Positions 22,701 through 33,424 of a stretch of DNA of 64,000 nt are shown here, in pieces. Position 1 is the first letter of the stretch. Every line of letters starts with the position of its first letter. The translations under genes were made by a program, and so were the position numbers. Origin of the DNA: Arion vulgaris (lineage: Eukaryota; Mollusca; Gastropoda; Stylommatophora; Arionidae); NCBI GenBank assembly GCA_020796225.1, contig CM036755.1:39512306-39576305 (forward strand), written 5' to 3'. Under the pieces are notes generated by a model. That model was not told the DNA's origin. It worked only from the letters and a program-made list of their open reading frames with translations, and searched no databases.

Positions 22701-25700
22701 GATCTCTTTCCACAGAGCTATCCATTATAATAGTATCGTAACTGTTTGAATCGGAAGAAATATCTTCAAAGAAAGCCATTTGACTTTGTAGATAGCCTTC
22801 CTTGTCATCAATATCCCTCACATTGTCTAACATATTAGAAAATATGATATTCTGCTGGTCAACTTTGTTATTCTCTTTCTCTGTATCCAATGATGATCTG
22901 GTATTATTTCCTTGTTGTTTAGTAAATTTACATGTTTTATTTGAATCTAACACTGATGAATGTTCAATGAAACTGGTAGTAACTTCTTGTAATGTACCCT
23001 TTTGATCCATGTCACAATTTCTTGGAGCAACATCAGGAGAGAGTGTTCTGTCATCATCTGAACTTGATGCAGCATCTTTCACAGAACTGGAGCAACACTC
23101 CCTTAGAAGGACACCCTCATTTTCTTGTATATCTGTACTTATTCCTGAGTTGCTACATCGAAATTCCTCAGTACTGAACTTTGACACTGCATCCAACTGA
23201 AGTACACCATCATTTTCCTGTATATCTGTTCCTAGTCTTGAGTTCGTACATCGAAATTCCTCAGTGCTGAACTTTGACACTGCATCCAACTGAAGTACAC
23301 TATCATTTTCCTGTATATCTGTTCCTAGTCCTGAGTTCGTACATCGAAATTCCTCAGTGCTGAACTGTGACACTGCATCCAACTGAAGTACACTATCATT
23401 TTCCTGTATATCTGTTCCTAGTCCTGAGTTCGTACATCGTAATACCTCAGTACTGACCTTCAACGCTGTTTGACTATTTACTTCTTGTTGATTGCACCAC
23501 AAGTCTCTGTCCGTTGAACTGTGTCCATTTTTCTTAGAACTCTTGTATAGCGATAACATATTCTTAGAATTATGCAGCAGTAATACGTGAGGGATTCCAC
23601 ATTTCTCTTTCAAAATTGTCTCATAAAGGATCTCATCTTCATCATCTGAACTGGACGAGTAAGAAGTATTTTTCATTTTCTTGAGATTTGCTTGGAATTG
23701 TTTTTCAAAGTTATTGAAGCTCGATGTTCTAACACCTTCAAAGAATCGATTTCCATGATCTTCAGGTTCTTCTAGGCTAATGATGAGTTCTTTTCCTTGG
23801 TTGTTTTTGATGAAGCTCTCTTTAAACTTAAAAAAGAACTTGTCACGCACCATATATGAACAATGAGTGCCATTTTTACTGGCCCCATCGCGGGTGGTCA
23901 TTTACTCTCTCACTAATGGAGCCAGTCAGCAAGTTTTTTGAATCCACTTCATTTCTTAGTGGACTTGGTAGAGATGTAACCTTCAATGTCTCTGGATGTT
24001 TAATTGGTGAAAGACGCATAGATTTGAACTTAGCATGTCCCAGCGGCCTACCTCTCGAGGCTCGCTGGAATGTTCGAGATATCAAAGCCGAATGCGGAAC
24101 ATATTCAGAGTTGTTGAACTCAGAACATACTTGCTCCACATCATTGTGATCTATATTGCTGCTGTTATGGTGGTCTCCATGATCTGTCTGCACACTGTAT
24201 GCTTCATCTTCTAGACATTCTACTGTAGATACAACTCTCACCAACTCTTTTGCTGCAAGTTTCTCAAACTGGCATGCACTGACTCTTTCTGAGGGATTGA
24301 GATTCAACTTATTAACCCTCACTAGCATAGCTTGGTGACCTCTGAACTTCCCTACAACAATGTAATGAATACCCTCAACAAGTGGTTTTCGCTCTTCTAC
24401 TTCTTTTCAGCTTTAGCCTGCATATGTTTTTTGAATAAACTGAACGTAATTTAGCCTGTCGTGGGCTATGCCTGCCTTCGCTAGCATCACCATCTTCCGG
24501 ACTAAAAGATCTTGTTGATCTACAAGCTGGTGAAGTATCTCTACTTCCAGCTGCACTATCATCATCATCAGATTCCTTCTGAGAGCTTGTAGCAGATTCC
24601 GTTTCGACATAATCTAAGGAGTTATGTAATCTGTCATGGTCTTGCACTGTCGGATCTAACCGCGAAACCGGTATCCTCAATCGAAGAGCTTTCACATTTT
24701 TCCTCCACTTTGGGGGTTTCTCCCTTCTCTGACGATGATCCACATGCAACACAGTGTTGCCATCAAGATGTGATAAAGTATCTAGTTTTGATGGTACAAC
24801 ATTAAAACAAGTTTCTGAACCATCGTTGTCCTGCGGACACTGATTTCTCAAATGTTTGCAGTTTTTGTGATCATTTTTGTTCAAATTTGAAGCATTTTCT
24901 AGATCTTGTGAAGAGCGGCAGTTGAAAACAGACATCTTAAGAGGCAGTCGTCTTGTTTTTTTTTTATCGTGATGTTTTTTATCAAGATAATTGGTGTCTG
25001 ATCGGTTGATTTGTTCATTGAGGTAAGAGTTACTATCGCTGTTGGCTGACTTTGAGCATCTTGTGGCTGGTGAGCGTAAGATGGTGCTGCGCAAACCAGC
25101 ATGCTGTGCTGCTGCTTGTTCGGTTATATATCCAGCATGGTTGTCCCTACTCTGTGCGTTCACCCGAGTATTGAAAGGGGAGGTTCCACTGGCGTTTGTA
25201 TCAGGGACTCTATCCTGATCATCACTGTGGTACTGAACTCTCCCGCCTTCAATTTTGTTTATTAGCCCATGCTGGCTCGGGGAACGCGGTCCGTTTTTTG
25301 GCTCTGAGTTAGAGCTGCTGTAATCTGCCTGTGGTTGCTGCTGCGAAACTGACTGCTGTAGCTGATACTGTTCCTGCTGATGGTACTGCTGCTGATAATA
25401 TGTTTGCTGTTCTTGATAAGGTGAGTGGTTTGTGATCGTTCCTTGTTGGTTTGGGTAGTAATTGCCTTGAGGATTACTAGATGAAGATACAGAGTGTGGT
25501 TGGAAACTACTGCCTTTCTGGTTGAACTGTTGAAAAGTTAACCTAGATGTATCCTCTGCTGGTTGAGAACTAAACTGTTTGTTGGCAGAACTTTGTGCTA
25601 TTTGCCGTTGACCTGGGAAAGAGTTTGAGCTTCCGTCTCTTTGTTGCTGGGTAAATGAAAAACTTCCTTGTTGTGGACTGAATGCTGTCTGCTGGGGGCT

Positions 25701-28700
25701 ATATGTTCCTTGCTGTGATCCACTACTAAATCTTCCATTGTAATTAACTGGTTGCAGACCTGTATGATGTCTCATCCAATCTGAACCAACAGGTGAGCCT
25801 CGAGTCGCTGTTGAAGATGCTCTTGTTAAAGATGCACTTACTTGACCAGCATGAAAGAAACTGGGAGGCGCTACTTTATTGGGAGGGAAATCTGTATCAA
25901 ATTTGGACAAACTACTTTCTTCGCTACCACTATCCCCACTTCGTCGATCCACACTTACGACAGGGATATCCAGGTTCACTCTATTTGTGGACCCATCTGT
26001 GGAGATGTATGGATAAAGCGAAGGGAGATTGGCATTATATTTGGCAAGATCAACTTCGGTAAGTTTGACAGCTTTTACAATTTCCCGACCAATCTTCATC
26101 AAACTGTAACGTCGAGCATCCATAGGGTGCATCCTCACAAACTTAATATCGTGCCTTCTGCTCTCAACACTTCTGAAGAACTTCAGCTTCTTAAAAACTA
26201 AAGTAGGCACATGAAAAGTGTAAGTGTATGCTGGGTTTGACTCTACAGGAGCACTCACTGAACCTGATTCCGCCTGAGTCGAGTCCAGCTTCTTTTGCCG
26301 GCTTTGTTTTGCTAAACGAAGAGGACTACTTCCTAAACTATGAGATCTACTTGATGTTCTCGGTTGAAGATCACCAGAAGGATCATGGTCAGGGTGGTCT
26401 GACTCCTCTGAAGATGTCATGCCAACTGTTTCAGATGGTGTCTGTTCAAACCCCTGTTTGTATGGTGTTTCCAGTGTAATAAAATCCTTACCATGTGGGC
26501 TTACCTGGTTGATATCTGAGGTAGGAGCTGGTTTAGTATTCTCTGATTCACAAGTGTTTGGGAATAGGTTTGGTACAACCGTTGATGATTCAGTCTCCCA
26601 ATCGATGTCTTCGGAACCAACATCAGATACAAGCTGGAACAAGCTGGACAGAGATGATTTGTCATTAGCACTTTCTTTGAAGACAACTCTCTGATCCATC
26701 CTAGCAATATGATTGTCAGGAAATGGAGGTAATTGGTCTGACAGGGAATCGTTTTGATAATTTTGTGGCTGAACCATGTCAGCACTCAAAGATCTCTGTT
26801 GTACTCTGCTGGTTATGGGTCCATAGTTGCTTCCAACTTCTTCACTGGTTCGAATTTCTTCAGAGTTATAAGCTTGCCACTCATTCAGCCCCCAAGTTTG
26901 TTGCTGTTGCTGCTGTGGTTGTTGCCACTGGCTACCTGAGAGGATATTCTGCTGTTTCCATTGCTGTTGCCATGCGTAGTTCTGCATAAGTGAAGGCATT
27001 CTAGGCTCACAGTTAACTGGCTGTTCTTGTTGACTAGTAATGTGCGGTGGGCTCATCATAGATTGAGAATATCCATAGTAACTCATTGATGGTGGTTGTA
27101 CAGGAGAAGAGAGGCTCATACTTCTGGGTCGACCTGGTTTCCTCGCACCCGGAGTTCTTCTTGTATATTTCTTCCTGGGTTTCGGTGGTGCGGGATTCGC
27201 CATCGGCTTCTTCATGACAGCTTCCCTATCCTCTTTTTTGATGTTCATCCTTGCTGGTTCTTCCATCAACAATTGTTGTATCATAGGTGTGGAGGTGCCT
27301 ACATCAGATCTATCCATAACAATACCAGCAGACTTATCAGAGCTACCAGACACAACAGCATTGGTAGTAGATTGCACATTGTTAGGTCTGAATTCTAGAG
27401 TAGAGATTCTAGTCACAGATGTCAAGTCTGATAGATTGCTGCCAGAGGTAACTGTTAATTTCATGGGGTCTTCGATGCCAGCATGGGGATTTGTCATCTG
27501 ATCTAATGATTTTAACTGGGATAAAATAGCTCCACAAGCTAATGGTGGAGTATGTGAAGAACCTCCAGGAGGATTTTGTTGACTAAACTCAAAGGAACTC
27601 CTAGAGAGTGTTGGGCTCAGACATGGAGGTTGAGGAGATTTGAATCCACTTGATTTTGTATTGTACTTCCTCTTTGCCACCTCTCTTCTTCTTTGGAGCC
27701 TGGTTAAAATGAGCTTCTGGTCCAGTGATGTGAGAGCTTGGGGATTTGTTTGAGTTGTTAACATCTATCTGCTGTGTGTGTGTCCCAGTGGGTATCTGTT
27801 GATGCTGTTGTAAGTCTTGAGATTGGAAACTGGCAGGGCCACCAGTTGATGAGCTACCAGGCTGCCGAAATGATGTGTCTGACTGAAGGGACTGAGTTGA
27901 GCCACCTGAATGCTTTCGTGGACTTCCTGCAAGTCCTTGGTAGTATCCAGGGAAGCCCTGAGGACTCCAAGATGATTGGGAAGGATAATGTCCACCATGT
28001 ACTGGGGACTGGTAGGGTGGTGGATATGACTGCTGAGGGGACGACTGATGCGATAGCGGAGGAGATTGATATGGCGGTTGATACATTTGTCCGCTAGTTG
28101 ACTGATATACGAGATTACTTTGTGAGGATTGGTATGACTGATTCGCAGATGGTGATACATATGGTTTGTTTGTTGTTGCTAATGGATACGACTGATTGGT
28201 TGCACCCAGAGGAGAGTAAGGTTTAGTGACGACAGGTGAAGATTGGTATGGCTGGTTTGAGGAGGAGGAGGACGATGAATGATAAGATTGAGGTGAGTGG
28301 AAGGTTTGACTTGATCCTGGTGACTGGTAAGGAAGTTGTGATGGACTTTGATATGGTTGTTGGTAAGTTTGACTTGAAGTTGGTGACTGGTAGGGAGGAT
28401 ATTGGTACTGGTGATGTGTTGCTGAAGGTGATAGGGTTTGGTATGTCTGTTGGTGAGTGGGAGATCCATATGGGTTGTGAGATGGAGACTGGAATGAAGC
28501 AGTTGGTGGTGTTGGATGAAAGGGTGCCTGCTGTGAAGGAAATGAAGAAGGCATCTGCTGAGGCCAGTTCTGATATTGCTGCTGCTGTGACCATGTAGGA
28601 CTCTGACCATGCCAAGAACCACCACCACCACTACCCGGAGCTGATTGTTGAGGCCATCCGTGTTGTTCCCAGGGCCCGCTCCCAGCTGGGATACTTTGAG

Positions 28701-28865
28701 AACTTGTTAATACTCTCCCTGAGGTCCCTGCTTGCCAACTTACGTCTGAACGACTTACTATGCTACTGTCTGAAGGTGGATTTTGAGATGATTCCTCTGT
28801 CCTCTGAATTGTGACAACAGTTTGATCAGGAGGTATCTGGCTTTCATCAGAATTCTTATTGGAAC
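16788..28865 (-). CDS. REV3L: REV3L giant central exon, with frame breaks
   Basis: 12,078 nt from acceptor CAATTAG (28866) to donor CCA|GTGTGAGTAAC. The 5' phase fits the exon at 32200-32330 (G+GT gives Gly) and the 3' phase fits 10536-11609, if net frame breaks are allowed. Order: Gln/Ser/Pro/Tyr-rich region (27.8-28.8 kb); a basic patch with RKYNTKSSGFKSP; a conserved block with YTFHVPTLVFKKLKFF (26.2 kb); PLVEGIHYIVVGKFRGH..LVRV (24.3 kb), matching human PVIIKYIIINRFRGRKNMLVKL; then four repeat arrays; and RBM1 at the end. Stops or shifts occur near 27.69, 24.39, 23.88, 21.61, 21.53, 20.01, 19.6-19.75, 18.91 and 17.54 kb. In most cases one base more or less in a homopolymer restores the frame, so assembly errors are likely; decay is possible. 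Length would be about 4,000 codons, against about 1,300 in human for the same interval. An unseen intron inside cannot be excluded. Confidence 0.8.
16884..16916 (-). other. REV3L: REV7-binding motif 1 (RBM1)
   Basis: TLGPVKPPPTR lines up position by position with human RBM1 ILKPLMSPPSR, including the invariant first Pro, the PP pair and the terminal Arg. It is followed by STIEESLHVLGL, in the place of human EEIMATLLDHDL. This anchors the end of the giant exon as genuine REV3L. Confidence 0.85.
17160..17640 (-). repeat. REV3L: 20-residue coding repeat, 8 copies (SLKDRL)
   Basis: 60-nt units encode SLKDRLKTNASPNRGDSCSL and variants. Spacing is constant at 60 nt apart from one shorter unit. Two small deletions between copies (about 17.54 kb) break the frame, which the repeat consensus makes easy to see. 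High identity between units implies recent expansion. Confidence 0.9.
19400..19960 (-). repeat. REV3L: Degenerate coding repeat ILDKTVHDTREN
   Basis: At least six units of about 16 residues with the core DKTVHDTREN, some reading IDETV or VQETKEN. The strongly charged, regularly spaced pattern may form a helix or coiled coil. Copies near 19.61-19.76 kb contain small indels that move the frame. Confidence 0.75.
20360..20620 (-). repeat. REV3L: Paired SMKDIL / SMSDIL motif region
   Basis: Two related blocks encode RRAQVNCASFSMKDILRLT and KRAQVKSTTLSMSDILKLT, about 45 residues apart. Both carry the short motif S-M-x-D-I-L, which resembles SLKDRL of the array at 17.2-17.6 kb. Confidence 0.75.
22100..22745 (-). 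repeat. REV3L: 38-39-residue coding repeat (STPEKLSH)
   Basis: Five to six units of 114-117 nt encode variants of SVLPLSSSTPEKLSHDT followed by an acidic-basic REHKCERN segment. Each unit has a conserved S-T-P site. The unit boundaries and uniform length show tandem duplication within coding sequence. Confidence 0.9.
23120..23465 (-). repeat. REV3L: 31-residue coding repeat, 4 copies
   Basis: Units of exactly 93 nt (landmarks near 23128, 23221, 23314 and 23407) encode EEFRCTNSGLGTDIQENDSV and a VLQLDAVSxFS tail. The first copies are almost identical at nucleotide level. All preserve the frame. Confidence 0.9.
27840..28640 (-). repeat. REV3L: Tyr-Gln-Ser-Pro-rich low-complexity coding tract
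   Basis: Dozens of YQSP and YQSS words with Gln and Pro runs, at the start of the giant exon. Composition resembles a prion-like or phase-separating tract rather than any known REV3L domain. The 27601-29286 frame is uninterrupted through it. Confidence 0.8.
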
Positions 28866-29134
28866 CTAATTGAAACAATGAAAATACACGGATCAGATCA
28901 TAACAATAACTTGTAAAATAACAGGGAATTAGAACATAACATGAGATCAGAACATCACAACAATAGGGTGTAACATAACATGAGATTAGAGCATAACAAT
29001 AGGGTGTAACATAACGGGATATTAGAACATAACAATAGTGTGTAACATAACATGATGTTAAAACATAACAATAGGGTGTAACATAACATATTAGAACATA
29101 ACAACAGGGTGTAACATAACATAGCAAATACAAA

Positions 29135-29510
29135 TAAAGATCCAGACCTTTGTCAACGGATGTTTGCGGCGGATTCTCAGATTGAAATGGTATGATAGAG
29201 TTACAAACACGGATCTGTGGATAGGAACAGGGCAGGAACCTATGATGACACAGGTCAAGAGGAGAAGATGGCGATGGATAGGCCATAACTTGCGGAAGAC
29301 ACAGTCGAGTGTCACTAGACAGGTGCTCGAGTGGAACCCGCAGGGAAAACGAAAAAGAGGACGCCTAAGCAGACTTGGAGACGAGGTCTTACTGAGGAGC
29401 TGAAGAGTGCTCAATTGATCTGGGAGACCATAAAAATAACAGCCAGAGACCGAGAAGAGTGGCGAACAACTGTTGAGGCCCTATGCTCCACGAGGAGCGG
29501 AGAGGATTAA
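29135..29510 (+). pseudogene. RTE-like LINE tail inserted in the satellite
   Basis: The plus strand encodes RRILRLKWYDRVTNTDLWIG, RRRWRWIGHNLRK and LEWNPQGKRKRGR, the typical last ~80 residues of RTE-type reverse transcriptase ORFs. It ends in a GATGATAATGATG tail, which supports retrotransposition. Copies of the same family are at 37.27-37.57 (-), 38.03-38.36 (+) and 48.12-48.22 kb (+). Confidence 0.85.
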
Positions 29511-29944
29511 TGATGATAATGATGTAACATAACATGATATTAGAACATAACAAAGGGAAATAATGGGATATTAGAACATAACAATAGTGTAAATAACAGA
29601 ATATTAGAACATAACAATAGTGTGTAACATAACATGATGTTAGAACATAACAATAGTGTGTAACATAACATGATGTTAGAACATAACAATAGTGTGTAAC
29701 ATAACATGATATTAGAACATAACAATAGTGTGTAACATAACATGATGTTAGAACATAACAATAGGTTGTAACATAACGGGATATTAGAACATAACAATAG
29801 TGTGTAACATAACATGATATTAGAACATAACAATAGTGTGTAACATAACATGATATTAGAACATAACAATAGGTTGTAACATAACATATTAGAATCATAA
29901 AATAGTAACATAACATGATATTAGAACATAACAGGAGATTAGAA

Positions 29945-30283
29945 CATAATAAAACAAAGTACTGTAGTTTTACAAAATATAAAAATAATACACAGCAATG
30001 TTTTGACCAAAAGGTCTTTATCAAGTAAAGGATACAACAGAAGTGAAGAAATTCACTTCTTACACAGCACAATACATACAGAATCAGATAATAAACATAT
30101 AAAATCAGACATTTAATAACAGGGATTTATTGACTTCTGTTGTATCCTTTGCTTGATAAAGGCTTCTGGTTGAAACGACACTGTGTATTGTTGTTTTTTG
30201 TGCTTTGTATAAACTACAGTACTTTGTTTGATCGTGTTTTGTCATTGCTACATAGTTTTACTACAGTCTTTCCTTATATCGAT
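29945..30283. mobile_element. Penelope 3'-tail inverted pair
   Basis: Two inverted copies of the same ~120-bp tail (AAAGTACTGTAGTTTTACAA at the left, its complement at the right) flank an AT-rich centre. The tail matches the sequence 3' of the GIY-YIG frame at 36.34-36.60 kb, so these are Penelope-like fragments in tail-facing arrangement. Confidence 0.75.
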
Positions 30284-30564
30284 TAGAACATAACATGAGA
30301 TTGTAACATAACAGGGATTTAGCTCTTTTCTCACTGGTATCTGCTTACTTTTTTCTCAGAGTTCCTCGTTTGTAATCTTATCATACCATCTCAGTTCCTC
30401 TATTCTAGGTAAACATCCATTTATAAAGCTCTGTAAATACTGCACATTTCTTGTGGGTTTTTTTTTTCCTCCATGTTTCCATGCCATAGAACAGCACTGA
30501 CATCATATTTGATTGAAAGATTCTAAGCTTTGTGTTTATTTTGATCTCCTTTGACTTTCTAATT

Positions 30565-30865
30565 AATTTTGCTCAGGCAGCGGTTTTCCAGCCTGCTCTT
30601 CTCAATCTTTGAACTGCCAAGGGTTCTTTTACGTGCTCAACTTGAACATGGGACCTACTTTTTATCGTCAGTCTTCAATAGGACTAGAAACTGGATCTCA
30701 CCTACACTGAGATCAAGGGTCTCTGGAAAATTATCCCTATGGCTCCACAAGGAAGAGAACTGTGATCCTTGGAGACGAGATGTGAGCACCTATCCTCTAC
30801 GCCACAGTATATGGAACATTCCACACTATAGGGGAGTCCACATGGATTGCTCAATTTTATAGAAT
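30565..30865 (-). mobile_element. SINE-B copy, partial
   Basis: Minus-strand SINE-B with the block complementary to GAACTGCCAAGGGTTCTTTT and a damaged tRNA-like head at 30.75-30.83 kb. Confidence 0.75.
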
Positions 30866-30924
30866 GATTGAAGATTATGGGGGTGTCAAGTTCATTACAG
30901 GATGAAAATAGACCAAAACAGAGA

Positions 30925-31075
30925 GACAAATAATGAAAATCATGGCATATCCTTTACAGGATTTTGCCATCAACCACAGTAAACAGTCGTTGATTTTCTA
31001 GGCACCACTTATATGTTCAGTAGTTTGCCATTGCTTTCTGAATGGAAAGAGTACTACTGCCTTGAAGTTAGATTG
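30925..31075 (-). mobile_element. SINE-A tail
   Basis: Inverted SINE-A 3' half with TTTTCTAGGCACCACTTATA; the tRNA-like head is absent. Confidence 0.75.
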
Positions 31076-31189
31076 GGGACAATCAACGGCTAGCAGAGCA
31101 AACCGTACATAAAACTGGACGGCAGGCAAACCAAGTAGTCCAAAAAGACTGGTAACCTGAGCAGATGACGCTCAACAACCCGGAAAGGA

Positions 31190-31480
31190 AGGCTGTCTAA
31201 TAGCAATCTGCCACCTTGCAGGTCGGCTGGGGACAGCCCGAGACTGACAGAGAGCGAACCCAGTAAACGCTGGCTAAACCAGACACCGAAGGATAAGCAT
31301 CAGAGCTCCAAATGGCGCTAAAGATATGAAGAAGCACACACATGCTAAGGCTGCATGAATCAGATTTCCACATGAGAGAAGCTGTACGGAGGATGGAGTC
31401 CTAAAAACAACAGCAGAATTTATGGGGAAATCTGGTACATCAGTCTAAGCAGTGATTGAGAGAGAGAAAGCAAGTGGTGG
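31190..31480 (+). mobile_element. SINE-E copy
   Basis: Contains CAGAGCTCCAAATGGCGCT and CATGAATCAGATTTCCACAT and ends in a GA-rich run. A 31-bp segment near 31380-31411 is extra relative to other copies. Confidence 0.7.
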
Positions 31481-31489
31481 ATATGGAGC

Positions 31490-31800
31490 ATTCGAAGAAG
31501 ATTCTGGCGAGAGAGTGGAGAGATCTGGAAAAGATGGCCTTGGATAGGCAGGTGTAGACGACCTCGGTTGCAGACCTAAGGCTCCCTAGGGACGAAGAAG
31601 GATGTGATCCGAGCCTAAGAGTGATTGTACGTTGTAAATGTTAGGCGCCTACACATAGGTCAGCACATCAGATTTCTGCGACGCTTTTTATTTATACTAG
31701 TTTAGCTCCCCTAGGTCCCTACCTCAGTCGCTTCTTAAGATGTCTTGAAGGTGGCAGTGTTACTATCTTTGCTCCTTGCGAGCCCGGCAACCACAAAGGG
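31490..31800 (+). mobile_element. LINE tail unit followed by SINE-C part
   Basis: 31500-31605 holds one unit of the repeat found at 5.9-6.2 kb (AGATGGCCTTGGATAGG). 31605-31800 is SINE-C from the GATCCGAGCCTAAGAGTGAT block to its end. Confidence 0.65.
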
Positions 31801-32049
31801 GCGGAAAAAGAATAAGGATTTTCAAATAAATAGATGATGACAGAGAAGGATATCACTAAGTCACAGAAAAAGTATATTTTCTACTTCTTCTTTCTCCATC
31901 AACCTAGGGAGGCAAAGGTCGACAACCATTTTCCTTGCCTCCTATTCATCTTTTCCAGATATCTTCCAATTTTCTTGCATCGTTCTGCGGTTCCTTCTTC
32001 TTCCTCAGGTGAGAAGCTATGAATTTCCTTGTTTGTGGTTTCTGTAGCT

Positions 32050-32180
32050 ATCTAGCATTTTTTTACGGGATGGGGTAGCTAGCCCCACTCCCAACCTCCT
32101 TAGTCGCTTCTTATGACACGCATGGCAGGAAACAGTGGTTCTATTCTTTACACCCCTGATTTGGGCCTCGGTAACTACTC
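32050..32180 (-). mobile_element. SINE-E fragment
   Basis: Inverted 5' part of SINE-E with GGGGTAGCTAGCCCCACTCC and the TAGTCGCTTCTTATGACACG block. It ends about 20 bp from the donor of the next REV3L exon. Confidence 0.7.
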
Positions 32181-32199
32181 GGACAGCGAGATATTTTAC

Positions 32200-32330
32200 C
32201 TGATATTTTATCTGAGGCACCATCAAACTGAGGTAAAACGTCGACTTCATCAGCACTGTTCTCATCATCTGTGTTCATGACAACATCTTCATCAAGTTCC
32301 AGAACGTCTTCTACTTCTGCCGCAATAAAT
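32200..32330 (-). CDS. REV3L: REV3L exon (131 nt)
   Basis: Acceptor CCTTGAAG and donor TCAG|GTAAAATA. The exon takes one base to complete a codon and leaves one, agreeing with both neighbours. It encodes FIAAEVEDVLELDEDVVMNT then DEVDVLPQFDG, similar to the acidic human segment ending LSIPQLDGTADE. Part of the N-terminal half of DNA polymerase zeta, before the long variable region. Confidence 0.88.
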
Positions 32331-32554
32331 CTTCAAGGGAAAAAAAAAAGAAATTTGCTGTAAGTATGTGTTGGCAAAAACTGTGATATTTACTAACAAG
32401 AAATAGTATCAACATTCATACAGACAGGGCACCACACAAGGTACACAGTACCATTTAGATATCCCAAAGTATCAGATATGTTCTGTAACACAAAGACAGC
32501 TAGATATTTTATGTAAAATAATGACCCTTTCTTAGTCTGGACCATAACTGATAT

Positions 32555-33080
32555 TCGATACATAATTGATGGGCAGAACCATAATCATTTCACTTCGGTG
32601 AATAACCATGTGTGCTCCGATCTCTTTCTTACACAGGAAGATCTCAGCAGCAGTGCAAGAACTCTGTAGCACCGGCAAGGGTCCTTGATGTAATTTTGAA
32701 GAAGATATGTTGTAGGAATTTTATTTTTAATCTTTTCTAATGAATTTTGCCAGGCAGCGGCTTTCCATCCTGCTCTTCTCGATTTTGAACTGCCAAAGGG
32801 TTCTTTTACGTGCTTAAATTGAACACAGGACCTAAGTTTTATCGTTCGTCTCCAATAGGACTAGGAACTCGATCTCACCTATACTAGAATTTGGGATGGA
32901 TGGCTGCTGCAGCGGAGGACAGAGCACACATGGGAATGCTCAATATTCCATGATATCGATCGCATAACATAACTGAGATCAGAGATCTCTGGAAAAATAT
33001 CCAGATGGCTCCACGAAGGAGCGAGCCTGGTACCTTTGGTACGAGAGACTAGCAACTAACCTCTATGCCACGGAGACCCT
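32555..33080 (-). mobile_element. SINE-B full copy with a LINE 3'-end insert
   Basis: The minus-strand tRNA-like head is at 33000-33075. About 80 bp at 32885-32965, including GCTGCTGCAGCGGAGGACAG, interrupt the body; this piece equals the LINE 3' end at 3.70-3.77 kb. The interrupted SINE resumes with CTGAGATCAGAGATCTCTGG. Confidence 0.8.
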
Positions 33081-33137
33081 AGAAGTAGACAATATGTCAA
33101 GTGAATGAAGGGAAGTAGGGATCAGTTATGTCCTCAC

Positions 33138-33348
33138 CTGTTCTCTCTGCCGTTAGTCTCCTCCATGTTCATGGCTTGAGACATAAGCAGAGTCTCAGCA
33201 TCTTCCTCCTTCTCCTGTTCGTTATCCAGCACAACAGTTTGATTAAGTATACTGTCCTGATCTTCCAGAGAGATTACCTGGGATGGAGTCTGACCTTGTT
33301 CTTCAAGAAGTGCAACCAAGATATCTGCAACATTCTGATCTTGTGTAT
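33138..33348 (-). CDS. REV3L: REV3L exon (211 nt)
   Basis: Acceptor TGTAAACAG, donor AACAG|GTGAGG, phases consistent with both neighbours. It encodes VADILVALLEEQG and, after an acidic stretch, EDAETLLMSQAMNMEE. These align with human DEALVHLLAGLESDG and EEMELSLVMSQRWD. Role as for the other N-terminal exons. Confidence 0.92.
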
Positions 33349-33424
33349 CTGTTTACAAAACATAGTTAATTAGTAAGTTTCGGTTTGAAATATCTTCATT
33401 ACACTCGTTAGTTCTTTTCTAATG

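Larger units (their letters stand above)
28905..30325. repeat. 36-bp satellite, split twice
   Basis: Units of about 36 bp, of the type AACATAACATGATRTTAGAA plus CATAACAATAGTGTGT. Segments at 28905-29130, 29520-29945 and 30283-30325 are separated by a LINE fragment and a Penelope hairpin. The array begins 40 bp upstream of the giant exon's acceptor. The long minus-strand frame over it is a repeat artefact. Confidence 0.9.

Noticed and set aside
21962..22702. 246-codon plus-strand frame
   Set aside because: Antisense shadow of the 115-nt coding repeat in REV3L.
16788..28865. Programmed frameshifting in REV3L
   Set aside because: Too many sites, both directions of shift, and most in simple homopolymers; consensus error is simpler.
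29389..30072. 227-codon frame with repeated CYVLISCYVTHYC
   Set aside because: Produced by the 36-bp satellite plus the Penelope tail; no start context or homology.
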